From the NCBI GenBank assembly GCA_020002185.1, contig JAHLWY010000205.1:84369-148368 (forward strand): DNA of 64,000 nucleotides. The letters run 5' to 3'. How positions within the stretch are numbered: position 1 is the first letter of the stretch; each line of letters begins with the position of its first letter. Below, piece after piece: positions 11,836 through 22,520 of this stretch. The translations under genes were made by a program, and so were the position numbers. Below the pieces are notes generated by a model, which was given only the letters and a program-made list of their open reading frames with translations, was not told where the DNA came from and made no database searches. Source of the stretch: Paraescarpia echinospica. Lineage: Eukaryota; Annelida; Polychaeta; Sabellida; Siboglinidae.

Positions 11836-13486
11836 CTAAAAAAATATAAGTAGTTTTTCAGTTGTCAACAGATGGGTCAAGGCGCTAGGGGGCAACGGTG
11901 GATAAGCAAGGTTGTAAAGGTACGATTTTAAATGACGACGAAATTTTGTAATATTTTCAACTGATCTGACACTAAGAGGGAGCATATTCCAAAGAGTTAG
12001 TGCAGCAACTGAAAAGGCCCTAGTTCCAATGTTAGTGTCGATTCTAGGAACAAAAAGTAGGACAGGAGTAGCTGGTCGAAGCTGGATAGATTTTCTTACA
12101 GGAGTAAGCAATGAATGCAAATAAGATGGTTGCTTACTGGACAGTGCCTGGTATGTAATGGTACAGATCTTAAATAGTATACGATATCGTACAGGAAGCC
12201 AATGCAAAGACTTCAAAAGTGGTACAGAGCGAGAAAAACGAGGTGATCTTGTGACTACTCTTGCTAGATAATTTTGGACACGCTGAAGTTTTGTGATATC
12301 CTTGCTAGCGATATTATAAAGGAGGGAATTGCCGTAGTCAAGTCTGCTGCTAAAAAGCGCTGTTGCAGTAGTCTTATCAACAGAAAATGACATATACCGG
12401 CGAATACGGTGAAGATCACGCATATGATAAAAACAGCATCGACATGTTTGAGATATGTGTTGTCGGAAATTGAAGTTACTATCAAAGATCACTCCTAGAT
12501 TCCGCACCCAGGTCGCTGGCGTGATATACTGATTCAAAATACGCGTATGGAAAAACATCCAGTTGTCTACGCTGCACTGGAGTACCAATAATGATCAATT
12601 CATTTAATTTCAACTTGCTGTCAGTCATCCAGTAGAAGATATATTGAAGGCAATCACTAAGTTGGTTAAGGGATCGATTTGTATCGGGGGTAGCCAATGA
12701 AATGCAGATCTGAGTATCATCAGCATAAACATGATGATCCAAGTTATGTCTTTGTATAACAGAGCTTAGAGGTGTGGTGTAAAGAGTAAAAAGCAAAGGC
12801 CCAAGAACAGAACCCTGGGAAAAATCAAGTAGAGCCGGCAGTGAAGCTGAAAAGCAGTTCCCAATCGTTATAGTATAATATATATCAGTTAGATATGAAG
12901 AAAACCAGCTTAGAGCTGTGCCAGATATGCCGTACCACTTTAATAGGTATTCAATTAGAATGATGTGATCAATCGTGTAAAAAGCGGCAGAGAGATCTAG
13001 TAAGGTAAATGCAGTCACTTTACCATTATTAATGTTCAAGTTAATGTAATTATGAACCTTTGATAGGGCAGTCTCTATTGAATGAAACTGTCTATATGCC
13101 GATTGTGACACATTAGTTAAGACATTTGTGTTAATGTGAGGCATTAGACGACTTGCTACAACATTTTCTAGTATTTTGGAAATAAAGCTGAGGTTAGAAA
13201 TAGGTCTATAACTGTTTAGGTCTTGTTTAGGCAGAGATGACTTCTTAAGAAGTGGTGTGACATGGGCGTATTTGAAATCATCAGGAAAATAGCCAGAGCA
13301 AAGTGATACATTTATAATATTTGTTGTAGGTCCAATTAGTGTATCGAGACATGCTTTTAGCAGTATTGTTGGAAATGGATCAAGTCCATAATATTTATTT
13401 GGGGAAGACATACTTATTTTCCTAACTTCATCAACTGTTGCAGGTTCAAATGATACATGTTGCGAATTTACTTGTAAAAAGTCCAC
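11836..13486 (-). pseudogene. LINE reverse transcriptase (L2/Daphne-like), broken
   Basis: The first frame (from 13486) carries fingers and palm: SSPNK...GLDPFPT, then SYRPISNLSFISKI, then FTLLDLSAAFYTIDH (the first catalytic Asp is in LLDLSAAF) and QGSVLGPLLFTLY. The active site HHVYADDTQI is intact. The usual GIPQG before GSVLGP reads DFSQG. Near 12500-12590 the frame changes, and the second frame (to 11836) carries the thumb/C-terminal part: SLHWLPVRYRI and RAFSVAALTLWN, ending KSYLYNLAY. Both parts belong to one ORF2 protein about 900 residues long in family members. This copy is inactive. Confidence 0.88.
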
Positions 13487-13870
13487 TCTGACATTACTTA
13501 CTTATGTTATGACTTGGGAAAGCAGAACGAATAATACTGATTTTATTCTTAACGTGACTAGAGAACGAATAGTTCACTTAATTGATACATGATCAGGTAG
13601 CGATGGAGACTTAATTGATACATGATCAGGTAGTGATGGAGTAGGCCGTCTGTGTAGAATATTATTTATGCAGTTCCATAACTGACGCTGATCATCAGAC
13701 TTATTTATGACCATATTTGTATAATAATTTGATTTAGCTTTGGCCATTTGTCTGTTTCAGAGGTGACATTGCTTAGAATAGCGCGACCTATCTAATAGCG
13801 AGAGTGATTTGTGCAATACACGCTCTAAATAACGACGACGCCTTTTAGATATTATAATTTCGGAAGTAAT
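13487..13870 (-). pseudogene. ORF2 linker of the same LINE, with a 33-bp direct duplication
   Basis: The minus strand still resembles the endonuclease-RT linker (a segment like RSRYSKQCH and LWNCIN), but split between frames. CTTAATTGATACATGATCAG occurs at 13578 and again at 13611: a direct 33-bp (11-codon) tandem duplication with one visible mismatch. Confidence 0.6.
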
Positions 13871-14731
13871 TCATGGATCCGGTGGTTTTTCTGACACACA
13901 TTTGGATTTTATAGGTGCATGTTTGTTAAGTAATGTATTGAGTACATGACAGTAATGTTTATATAAGTCAGAAAGACGGTTTTGTTTAACTGTGATAAGG
14001 TCAGATATAAGGATATCAGCCATTAAAGCTGTAATGTCAATCCTATGAATGGCTCTGTAAGACACATTGTGTTTCGACTCTGAATGGGTTATAGAAACGT
14101 TAATATTAGCAATGACCGTATGGTAGTCAGATATCCCATCTGAAACTGTAGGTACTTGGATATTATTACAAGTTGAACGGGTTATCAAGAGGTCAAGCCA
14201 ATGGCCATGTATATGTGTCGAAAATGTAACATGTTGCTTCAAATCAAATGATGCCAGAATATAATCAAACGTAGTTGTAGTTGTAGAAGGTATATCCAAA
14301 TGTAGATTAAAATCATCAAAAATATAAAATTATGAATGAATAACTGCCAGATTTTCCAACATATCCTGGAAGTCTTAACAGAAATTTGTCGGATGGCTGG
14401 GAGGGCAATAGACACAAACAAAGTATGCGGAGAAAGAAGAATCTGAAATGTCAGCACTGATGCACTCAAAACTGGAGTATTCAGGGTTAGAATGTAATTT
14501 AACTTTGAACTGCTGTGATATAAGAAAACCAACACCACCACCACGGCCGACTAAACGTGGTCGATGGTGTAAGGTGTAACCAGAAGGGGAAACGTCAGCA
14601 ATGCATGCATGTGTATCATGTGGTCCGAACCAGGTCTCAGTTACAGCAAGAACGTTTATTTTCTTTGAAATTAATAAACCACAAAGTGAGGCTATTTTAT
14701 CTCGTACAGATCGAATTTTTGTAGAGGCCAC
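13871..14731 (-). pseudogene. LINE APE-type endonuclease, broken
   Basis: Read from 14731, the chain contains RSVRDKIASL, NVLAVTETW (the Glu metal ligand of APE endonucleases) and the RGGGVGFLI segment. After a stop near 14375 and a frame change it continues with DDFNLHLD (family GDFN), a conserved stretch and SDYHT (family SDHH). The order is that of CR1/L2-group ORF2 endonuclease domains. Two catalytic-block positions are altered (GDFN to DDFN, SDHH to SDYH), so the nuclease is probably dead apart from its stops. Confidence 0.85.
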
Positions 14732-14753
14732 CCGAATGTTTCGTGTAAGATTT

Positions 14754-14780
14754 GAGACTTACATCTCCTGCTAGTAATAA
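14754..14780 (-). other. Possible degraded 2A-like motif upstream of LINE endonuclease
   Basis: On the minus strand, LLLAGDVSL is read just upstream of the endonuclease. Some L2/CR1-group LINEs have a 2A-like ribosome-skipping motif (hydrophobic Leu run, then GDVExNPGP) at exactly this place. Here the terminal NPGP is not present and a frame change follows, so at best this is a relic. Confidence 0.35.
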
Positions 14781-14934
14781 AATTAATGCTAATTTCAATG
14801 TTGGCGTAGAGCGGGGGATTGGCAGTAACTTTATATTATTACATACATGAAGACATGGCAGACTATACAACATTGAAATAGAATTATGAGTTTTATTGTG
14901 ATTACAAAAAAAGCACATTAAAATTATTAGATGT

Positions 14935-15755
14935 CAATGGTTTGCATAAAACAAAATCTACATTCCTTACAGCAACAGAGCAAGACAATCAGAAAACACC
15001 CAACAAGAATAATGGTGACATAATTATGTTAGACTATTATCATATTTAGTAAAAATTAATATACCAAAACCATATAATTTTATATAATGTACATAATAAA
15101 TAGTAAAGAATGAGCTAAGCCTGAGGCTAAGGCGTAAGTCAAAAACTAAATTATATTTACAAGATCAGTAGTCTCAATTTTAACAATAAAGCCTACTTTA
15201 TTTAATTATACAATTTTGAACCGGGTCCAACTCGGGAAACTAAATTGAGACTTACAGTTAAGGGAGGGAGAACTGTTTACATGTATTATAATTCACTCAG
15301 CCGTAGCCTAAGTCTTAGATAGGCAGAAACTGACTGTAGTATCAATCACTCAATGACAATTAACTGCACCATGATTCCTTTTTAAAAACCGTATGTATTG
15401 TAATAATACAAAATGCCAATAGTAATCTAAAAGGTCAATAGAAAAAACCCACAGGCAGCATATTTTGTAACTTAATCATTTAACAGTGTAATAGTTACAA
15501 ACAACAACATTTAAAAAACTAAACATTGCCGACCGGCGAAAGTGAGCGATAATCACAACGGCTTTAACGCCGGTTTTATTAAGTTGAATATGACCGAACC
15601 AAAATTGTTCAAATATGCGTATAGTTTAAATATACTTAGCTTATGGTTGAATTATTGATTCAGTAGCGCTTTACAAGTTACATAATATTAAAAGTAATAT
15701 ATTCAAAAGAATTAGTATGCTATAATTGAACATTAAACGAAGGATAATATTGAAA
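14935..15755. other. No gene seen; AT-rich
   Basis: This is an AT-rich segment between the LINE 5' end and the next module copy. I see no coding motif, no clear element end and no tandem structure. Part of it may be untranslated 5' sequence of the LINE. Confidence 0.4.
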
Positions 15756-16265
15756 TACTGCAGGAGTGAAATATTGAAACCGACTATTAGATCAGTCATG
15801 CAAAGCATGTGCATCTTCGTGTCGCTGAGACTAACACTATGATGTAATTGTTATCGGGAAGGAACCAAACATTATAAGTGAATTTAACGAGACAAAAAAC
15901 CGGGATTTTTTTGAAACTAGATCCAGCGAAGAAAGTGGCACGTGAAGGTTTTTTTTGTGACATCTTCTGCTGACGGGCGTAAGCAAGCGCAGGTTATAGT
16001 GAAACGGGAAGACGTTTGGAAAATTGTGAGAACTTACATAACTTGTAGGTGTGAAATATGGATATCGGCTATGAATTCAATAACTAAAAGTACGTGAATG
16101 ATCGCTTCGTCTTAACTAACTCTATGGTGTAATTTTTAATGCGAAAAAACTATAATTATAAGTCAATGTGAGGAAAAAAGAAATCCGTTATTTTTCAAGA
16201 CTCCGTCTGTCAAAAAAACAACCGACGCTATGCGAGAGCGTGTCTGGACATTTTTGTGCACCGGT
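15756..16265. repeat. Degenerate modules of about 280 bp, right part
   Basis: Two copies of the module also seen at 11.1-11.6 kb start near 15770 (TGAAATATTGAAACCGACTA) and 16055 (TGAAATATGGATATCGGCTA), about 285 bp apart. Each runs through TAAC(A/T)CTATG(A/G)TGTAATT to the ATAAGT...GA(G/C) word. They flank the LINE inserted at 11.8-14.9 kb and directly precede Polinton coding sequence. Confidence 0.55.
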
Positions 16266-16379
16266 GATTGCGCAATACCGTCGTGGCGGCGATAAAATTC
16301 GCCTGGATGTTTCGACAGGCAGGTGTATTCCCAGCAGACAACCTTTACGACCATCGCTTCGTCTTACTATTCCGCTGCT

Positions 16380-19300
16380 ATGGGTAGACCGGATAGAACA
16401 ATACCGAAACGATGCCGTTACGACCGCGACAACGAGAGCGATCACGCTTTCGCCTTTGAATCCGACCGGCAGGCGCACTACGGCAAAGACGGCAAAGCTT
16501 GTCGATGATATAGAGGAGGCGAGGGAAGCGACAACGTGCCGTCAGAACGTCAAGGGCGGGAGTCCCCTGGTCCTCGATCGAACGCGACGAATAGCACCGC
16601 GGGGCGTGCTGCCGCCGACGAGACCGGTGCCTACCAGCTGCCGTCGCCGCCACCACCGTCGCGACCGCCGCCACCGCCGTCGTGTCCGCTGCCACCGGCG
16701 CCGTCCGCGTAACCGGGCCCTTTCGACTGCCTTGCATGCAGTAGAAGCTGTGAAGAGGAACCTCGGCACGTGTCGACAGACGCCGAAGATGAGGATAGGA
16801 GGCCGGTATTTCTGCGACAATTGCTGTCATACTTTCGGCAGGAAATACAACCTAATGGCAAACGAGAGAAGGGTTTGAAGAGGCGTCATTTCGCCGGCAC
16901 TGCAATTCAGACGGGGCTGCTGCTGCACCGTCGTGTACACGGAAGGCGTGTCCAAGGACGTACGTCGGATCGTCTGCGAAAATTGGTCGTCGATACGGAC
17001 GTCGACGGTTATCGGTCCTGTACAGAGGCGGTATAACTTTCGCCTAATTGGTCTGGACATGCGCAGTCTAGAAGACCGACTGCGCGGCATGTTCGAAGAG
17101 CATCAAAATCAACAAGAGCTTCGGTTTCGTTTTGCGACACAAGGAGACGGGACGTTATAGGTATTAACACTCGTGTAACTGCTGCGGTCGGTACCTGGAA
17201 CAACCCGTTCTTGTCACCAACGCCGATGTTTTCGAGGCCTTCCGACGTCCGGCGGTATGTTATCGTCCAGCGTCCCGACTCGGCTTGGACGGCCGAACTG
17301 GTGACTAACGCCACAATCTTCCTGAATGCTATCGTCCGCCACCCCATTGGGTGTCTCGTCGTGAGACTTCCCGGGAAGGTGAACAATATTAAATCGATCG
17401 GAAGCCTCGAGAAGAGCGAAAACACTGGAATACCCTACACCACCAGCTGTGTCTCTTCCACTGCCTGGTCTTGAGTCGAGGGTGCGACATGCGCAACGGG
17501 TAGGAGACGGTGACGGCGGCACTCTGCGCCGACTACAACTGTAGACGGGCGCTCCTTCGGCGGCGCTACGACGGACGAACTCGACCGGGTGGAGACCGTA
17601 TTCCAAACGAACGTGGTCGCGTACCGACAGGTCGAACCGGGCGAAGGGGAGACAACTGCTTATTTGGTCCGGTGATCGATGTACCTCCGTAATGATGTAC
17701 CTCCGTAACGTGGATTTGTACGATGCTCACTATTCTTACGAGACGTGAAGATGATCTGTCGGTCATATCGCTGCAGCAAGTGTGGAGAGTCGATGAGGAA
17801 GACGTTGAGGTCTCTCTGGACACACAAGAGCACGTGCGACGGATGCGTCCGATGCATCTATCACGGCGGTATCTACAATCGAAAATCGTCCTTCTACCAA
17901 CAACTCGAAACCAAGGTATCGATGTGCCTCAGGCCTTGCGCTACTGCCCGTACAGGGCGGCGTTTAATTTTGAGTGATACATCGACACCAAGGCACTGCC
18001 GCCGAACAGCGACAAACGCCAGTGGCTAGGCAGACACGAACTTTGAGCGTGAGCCTGGCTACGAGTCGGCGCGGTGCTTCATCACAGACGGGGATTCGAA
18101 CGAGCTCGCGAAGCGTATGAAGGAAACCCTGGAAGAAATAAGTTCGGCGGCCCGCAGAGCGTTGGAGCCGTCGTACCGAGCCGTATTCGAAGACCTCGCC
18201 TCACTTGAAACCTAGTGGCGAGAAAAGGCCACAGGCGGCGTTGACGACGACGACGACGCTGACGACGAGGCTGGTGGGGACGGATGCGCCGCCGCCGACG
18301 GTGGGAAAGACGACAACGACGACAAGGAAACGTCTCCGAAGGGAAGAGGTGTAACCCATACACCGGCCTCATCAAATGGTTTTGAACCTCTTTCAGCTCC
18401 CCATCCTCGGTTTCAACTCGGGGAAGTATGATATGAACGTCGTGAAAGAGTATCTCACGCCACTCCTACTGTGTCATCGTGGTGCCGCCGAACCCACTCC
18501 AATTGCTAAGGGCGCTGCAGCCGTCGGTTCTGTCGGTCCTGCTGCTACTGGTGCTGCAAATACGGCCGCCGCCGCCGCAATCGCCGACGCCGTCGGGGAC
18601 GTCGAACGAGACGTCTCGTCGGCGTTTGTGATCAAGAGTACCAACAACTTCGTTTGCATGTCGAAAACTACGCTCAAGTTCCTCGACATCATGATCTATC
18701 TTGCGCCGGGAGTTAGTTACGATAGGTACCTAAAGGCTTACGGGTGCGAGCGGACGAAGGGTAGTTTTCAGTTCAAGAATCTCGACGACCTGGGGAAACT
18801 GAACGACCGCGAGCTTCTATAGACACCTGAAACGGAAGGCCATCTCCGACGCGCCTACCAGCGATGCCTTATCTTTTGGAGCGAGGAAGATATGACGATG
18901 CTAAGAGACTTTCTCGAGTGGTATAACAACCGAGACGTCGTCCCATTACTAGAGACCATCAACAAGCAGTTCGTCTTCTACCGACTTGGACGCATCGACA
19001 TGTTCAAAGACGGTATCGGCTTACCCGGACTGACGCTCCTTTATCTATTCGACGATCTGCCAACGACGACCCACATTACGCTGTTGGACGAGGCGAAGAA
19101 GGACCTGCACCGTCTTGTGACGTCCCAGGTGGTCGGTGGCCTCGCGATCGTTTTCGCCCGTCATCAAGAGGCTGAAGTCACCATGTTACGGTGCAGCGAA
19201 TACGCGGAGGACGTCGCCTGGACGTAGCGAATGGCCTCTTCCTCTGGGCTTTTACTCAGGAGATGCCGACCGTATGGTACACGCGCCGCTACGAAGGGAC

Positions 19301-19765
19301 CTGCTCTCGGCCGGAACGCATGCACCCGTACGGTTGCATGGCCACGGATTGGCTATTGCGGGAAATCGCCCGAACGGGAACGGCCATTTGCCACCAACTC
19401 AACGGCCCTGAGAAAAGAATAGGCAAGCACAATGTCGACGACTGGTGTCGGGAAACGAGAACAACGTATCAGTTCCACGTGTACTTCTACCACTGTTGCC
19501 TGTGCACGGGAAAGCAGGTCAAGGCCATCAACGGTAGATCCATGTCGACCGAACACTTTGTCGAGACGTGCGCCGCAACGCGCAACTACGCCGATTCGTC
19601 ACGGTCGTCGAGATGTGGGAGTGTGAAAAAATATTCGACGGTGAAGGTCTATCTCGACGCCGCCTTTTCAAGACGACGACGCGGCTTCCTCGCGCTCAGT
19701 CGATTAACGCAGGCCGAGGTCTACGAAACCGTACGCGACGGCACCCTATTCGGCCTGGTCTTATG
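16380..19765 (+). mobile_element. Polinton/Maverick remnant A (PolB N-terminal two thirds)
   Basis: A GC-rich island in AT-rich surroundings encodes, across several frames of the plus strand, successive conserved blocks of a Polinton protein-primed family B DNA polymerase. The similarity ends at 19765, where a TG/CG microsatellite replaces it. No integrase, ATPase or capsid gene was found beside it. It is not the missing half of the remnant at 60.7 kb, because both carry diverged versions of the same roughly 50-codon stretch (19590-19765 and 60715-60890). Confidence 0.85.
16380..19765 (+). pseudogene. Polinton family B DNA polymerase, 3'-truncated and multiply frame-shifted
   Basis: The role in the family is protein-primed replication of the element. 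Blocks in order: Cys-rich finger (RYFCDNCCHTFGRKYNL, about 16808-16858); conserved upstream domain (YNFRLIGLDMRSLEDRL, about 17032-17082); zinc finger CSKCGESM plus YHGGIYNRKSSFYQQLE (about 17760-17910); exonuclease start YCPYRAAFNFE (about 17940-17975); Exo block LPILGFNSGKYDMNVVKEYL (about 18396-18455); FLDIMIYLAPGVSYDRYLKAY (about 18679-18741); FLEWYNNRDVVPLLE, then DMFKDGIGLPGLTLLYLF (about 18910-19052); LDVANGLFLWAFTQEMPT; YQFHVYFYHCC. Frames change at least four times, and in-frame stops occur near 16876, 17158, 17975 and 18820. Low-complexity insertions: Pro-rich (16640-16705), Asp-rich (18238-18335), Ala-rich (18510-18595). The catalytic DTDS region is absent. Confidence 0.85.
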
Positions 19766-19825
19766 TGTGTGCGTGCGTGTGTGCGTGTGCGCGAGTGCGT
19801 ACGTGTGTGCGTTCATATTGTTTCA
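19766..19825. repeat. TG/CG microsatellite truncating Polinton A
   Basis: A TGTGTGCG-type tract starts exactly where PolB similarity ends (after the GTLFGL block) and keeps the frame open for another 25 codons of Cys/Val, which are not part of the protein. A second (TG)n run lies at 20055-20095. Confidence 0.85.
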
Positions 19826-20055
19826 CAGACTATTTCTGTAATGTGTAATTATTAGAAAACGTTTGACTATACTGAAACATTATAATAGTAATGGGGAACC
19901 AAAGTAATGGGGAACTGGATTATGATAAATAAATCAGGAGACACCTAGCGACTGTTGACACAGTTTTAGTCACGTGACCGGAAGTTGCTAGCACCTCCTG
20001 GCGGCGCGGGCGGGTAGAACGGGCGGGTTGGGCGAGTTGGCAGGTAGGTGTGTGA

Positions 20056-20088
<33 letters not shown>

Positions 20089-20940
20089 TGCGCGTGTGCT
20101 TGTATGTATCTAAGTGTCACCTATTAGGGCCCCCCGGCATAAACTTTTCAGTGGGTATCATGGGAGCCTGTTAGGACATAATCATGTGTGTTATTGTATG
20201 CATGAAAGTGTATGAAAAGAACCAACGAAATATCACATTTTAAAGTTAAACATTTGTTATTGTTTAATTTTCACATTGTTTTTTTGACAGTCATTTTTAC
20301 TCATCATCCGAAGAATACCCCTCATTCTCTTGACCGATGAGTATCCACAGTTGCGCAGGAGATGGGGGAAGTGGCAGACCGTCGAAATATATAATTATGT
20401 CACGTTTAACTGCGTACCAAGTGCCCCGTCGGAAATAATATACAACTAACTAAATACGTATTTAAAAAAAAAATATATATTCTTGTGTGCGTGCGTGCGT
20501 ACATGCGTGGGCGTAATTGTGTTCATGTTGTGAATCTGTGTTCCTTTAAACTATGTTGATATGAGGGATTTTAAACATTACACATTGTCCCTTTAATCTG
20601 TGTTGGTATGAATTCGACCACCAGAGCGAGAAGGCACGCTGTCGACTCACCGTCTAATTAATTTACACATATCTTTTTCGCTAGTTAGAACTGAAGTTGA
20701 CAGCCACTGAAGTCTTTGTCTCGAAAGTAGTAACATACACCAAGTTGCTTTGACAATGAATACCAGCTGGAGTTCAAAGTACAGGCACTTGAAATAGCAC
20801 GCAGAATCATACCACTATCGTTACTATTACGTATCAAATAGATCTGACAACAAAATTGTATTTGACTGTATGTCAGTAAGCAATATATACACATGGATGA
20901 AACCAGAATGAATTGTCCTCCGAGCATTTTTTATTTATCA
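19826..20940. other. No gene seen; short (TG)n at 20055-20095
   Basis: Nothing recognisable is encoded. There is a G-rich GGCGGGC segment near 20005-20035, the (TG)n run, a poly-A/TA tract near 20463 and a GTGC run near 20490. Confidence 0.5.
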
Positions 20941-21540
20941 ATGTAGAATCAAGTTGTGAGTGTTGTGAGTGTTGTGTGTGTTGCGTGTTTTGTGTGTGTT
21001 GTGAGAGTTGAGTGTGTTGTGTATGAATGTGTTGTGTGTGTTGTGCTTGTTGTGCGTGTTGAGCTTGCTGTGCGTGTTGTGCGTGGGGTGCTTGTTGTGC
21101 GTAATGTGCGTTGTGTGCGTTGTGTGCGTTGTGTGCGTTGTGTGCGTTGTGTGTTTTGTGTGTGTTGTGTGTGTCGTGTGTGTCGCGTGTGTCGTGTGTG
21201 TGTCGTGTGTGTCGTGAGTGTCGTGTGTATGTTGTGTGTGTTGCGTGTATTGCGTGTGTTGTGTGTGTTGCGTGTGTTGCGTGTGTCGCGAGTGTCGTGT
21301 GTGTGTTGCGTGTGTTGCGTGTGTTGCGTGTGTTGCGTGTGTTGCGTGTGTTGCGTGTGTTTTGTGTGTTGCGTGTGTTGCGTGTGTTCCGTGTGTTGCG
21401 TCTGTTGCTTGTGTGGCGTGTGTTTCGTGTGTGTCGTGTGTATCGTGTGTATCGTGTGTGTCGTGTGTGTCGTGTGTGTCGTGTGTGTCGTGTGTGTTGT
21501 TTGTGTTGTGTGTTGTTTGTGTTGTGTGTCTGTGCATTAT
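20941..21540. repeat. 9-bp minisatellite, TGTGTTGCG family, about 600 bp
   Basis: The unit TGTGTTGCG and variants (TGTGTCGTG, TGTGTTGTG) repeat in 9-bp or mixed 9/10-bp register. Because the period is a multiple of three, frames stay open for hundreds of codons on both strands, giving Cys/Val/Arg products one way and (His-Thr/Ala/Asp-Thr)n the other. I regard these as not genes: there is no motif outside the repeat. Confidence 0.95.
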
Positions 21541-21564
21541 ATGTGTTCTATGTATGTTGTGTGT

Positions 21565-21686
21565 TTTGTGATGTGGTCTACAATTGTGTGAAAGTGGTCT
21601 GCATGAGGGTAAAAAATGTACTACAAGTGTGTGAAAGAGGTCTACACATGTGTGAAAATGGTCTACGAGTGTTTTAAAATGGTCTA

Positions 21687-21690
<4 letters not shown>
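21565..21690. repeat. 21-22-bp minisatellite, about 5 copies
   Basis: Degenerate copies of GTGGTCTACAATTGTGTGAAA follow each other: GGTCTAC recurs at about 21575, 21610 (variant), 21638, 21660 and 21681. The first 21 bases (21565-21585) reappear at 23240-23260 outside the array. Confidence 0.8.
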
Positions 21691-21880
<190 letters not shown>

Positions 21881-22179
21881 AATTGGTTTCGATGGGCCGA
21901 AGGTTGATTCCCTGGTCTTCTTCGGTTCCATCTTCCACTGGGAGTTCCATTCAGTTCATCCAATCCGGTTTCCACCACCACTGCTGTCCACGCCCGCGTG
22001 CCGTTCATGCCATCGTCAGCAGGCGGCGTGCACATTGCGTCGTGTTCGGGATGCTGTGGTGGAAAGCGTGAACAGGTAAACAGCCAGTCAGGCAGTGGCA
22101 GCTTAGAGTCGCTTTTTGTTGTCTTTGTTTGGATTCCTGGCTGGCTGTCCGTTGGCATTCCATTCCGGCTCCATCCATT

Positions 22180-22520
22180 TCCTTCCTTCTTCCATTCTTC
22201 CATGTCTCCATGCTGTCCCTATTCCTTTGGCTGTCCACTCTCCCTCTCCCTCCTCCCTCCTCCCTCCTTCCTCTATCTCCTCTCTCCTCTTACCATCTTT
22301 TCCTCTGTCCTCTCTCCCTGTCTCCACTCTCCTCCTGCTCCCCTCCGTCTCCATCTCCTTCCTCTTCCCTCTCCTCTCCCTCCATCCTCCCTCTCCATCC
22401 ATTCCTCCTCCCTCTCTCCCTGTCTCCCTCTCTCTCCCAGTCTCCCCCTCTCCCTCTCTCCCTCTCTCCCCCTCTATCCCTCTCTCCCTCTCTCCCCCAC
22501 TCCCTCTCTCCCTCTCTAAT
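22180..22520. repeat. Polypyrimidine (CTCTCCC)n tract
   Basis: This plus-strand pyrimidine tract is about 340 bp long. It becomes a regular TCTCCC(T)CTC repeat from about 22395 to 22518. Open frames of Ser/Pro/Leu or Arg/Glu/Gly composition across it are repeat artefacts. Mirror-symmetric pyrimidine tracts can form triplex DNA. Confidence 0.95.

Larger units (their letters stand above)
11836..14930 (-). mobile_element. L2/Daphne-like non-LTR retrotransposon, decayed
   Basis: Read on the minus strand, an APE-type endonuclease (13871-14731), a linker and a reverse transcriptase (11836-13486) follow each other as in CR1/L2/Daphne-group LINE ORF2. The 3' end lies near 11840. It interrupts the module array that continues at 15.76 kb, so it inserted into that repeat. 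A related, separately decayed LINE lies at 55.3-57.7 kb on the plus strand: both share motifs such as FEPATVDEVRKI and NLSFISKI. Confidence 0.85.

Noticed and set aside
16378..16830. Arg/Ala-rich frames (-) opposite Polinton A
   Set aside because: They shadow GC-rich Polinton sequence and its CCG triplet run; conserved blocks are only on the plus strand.
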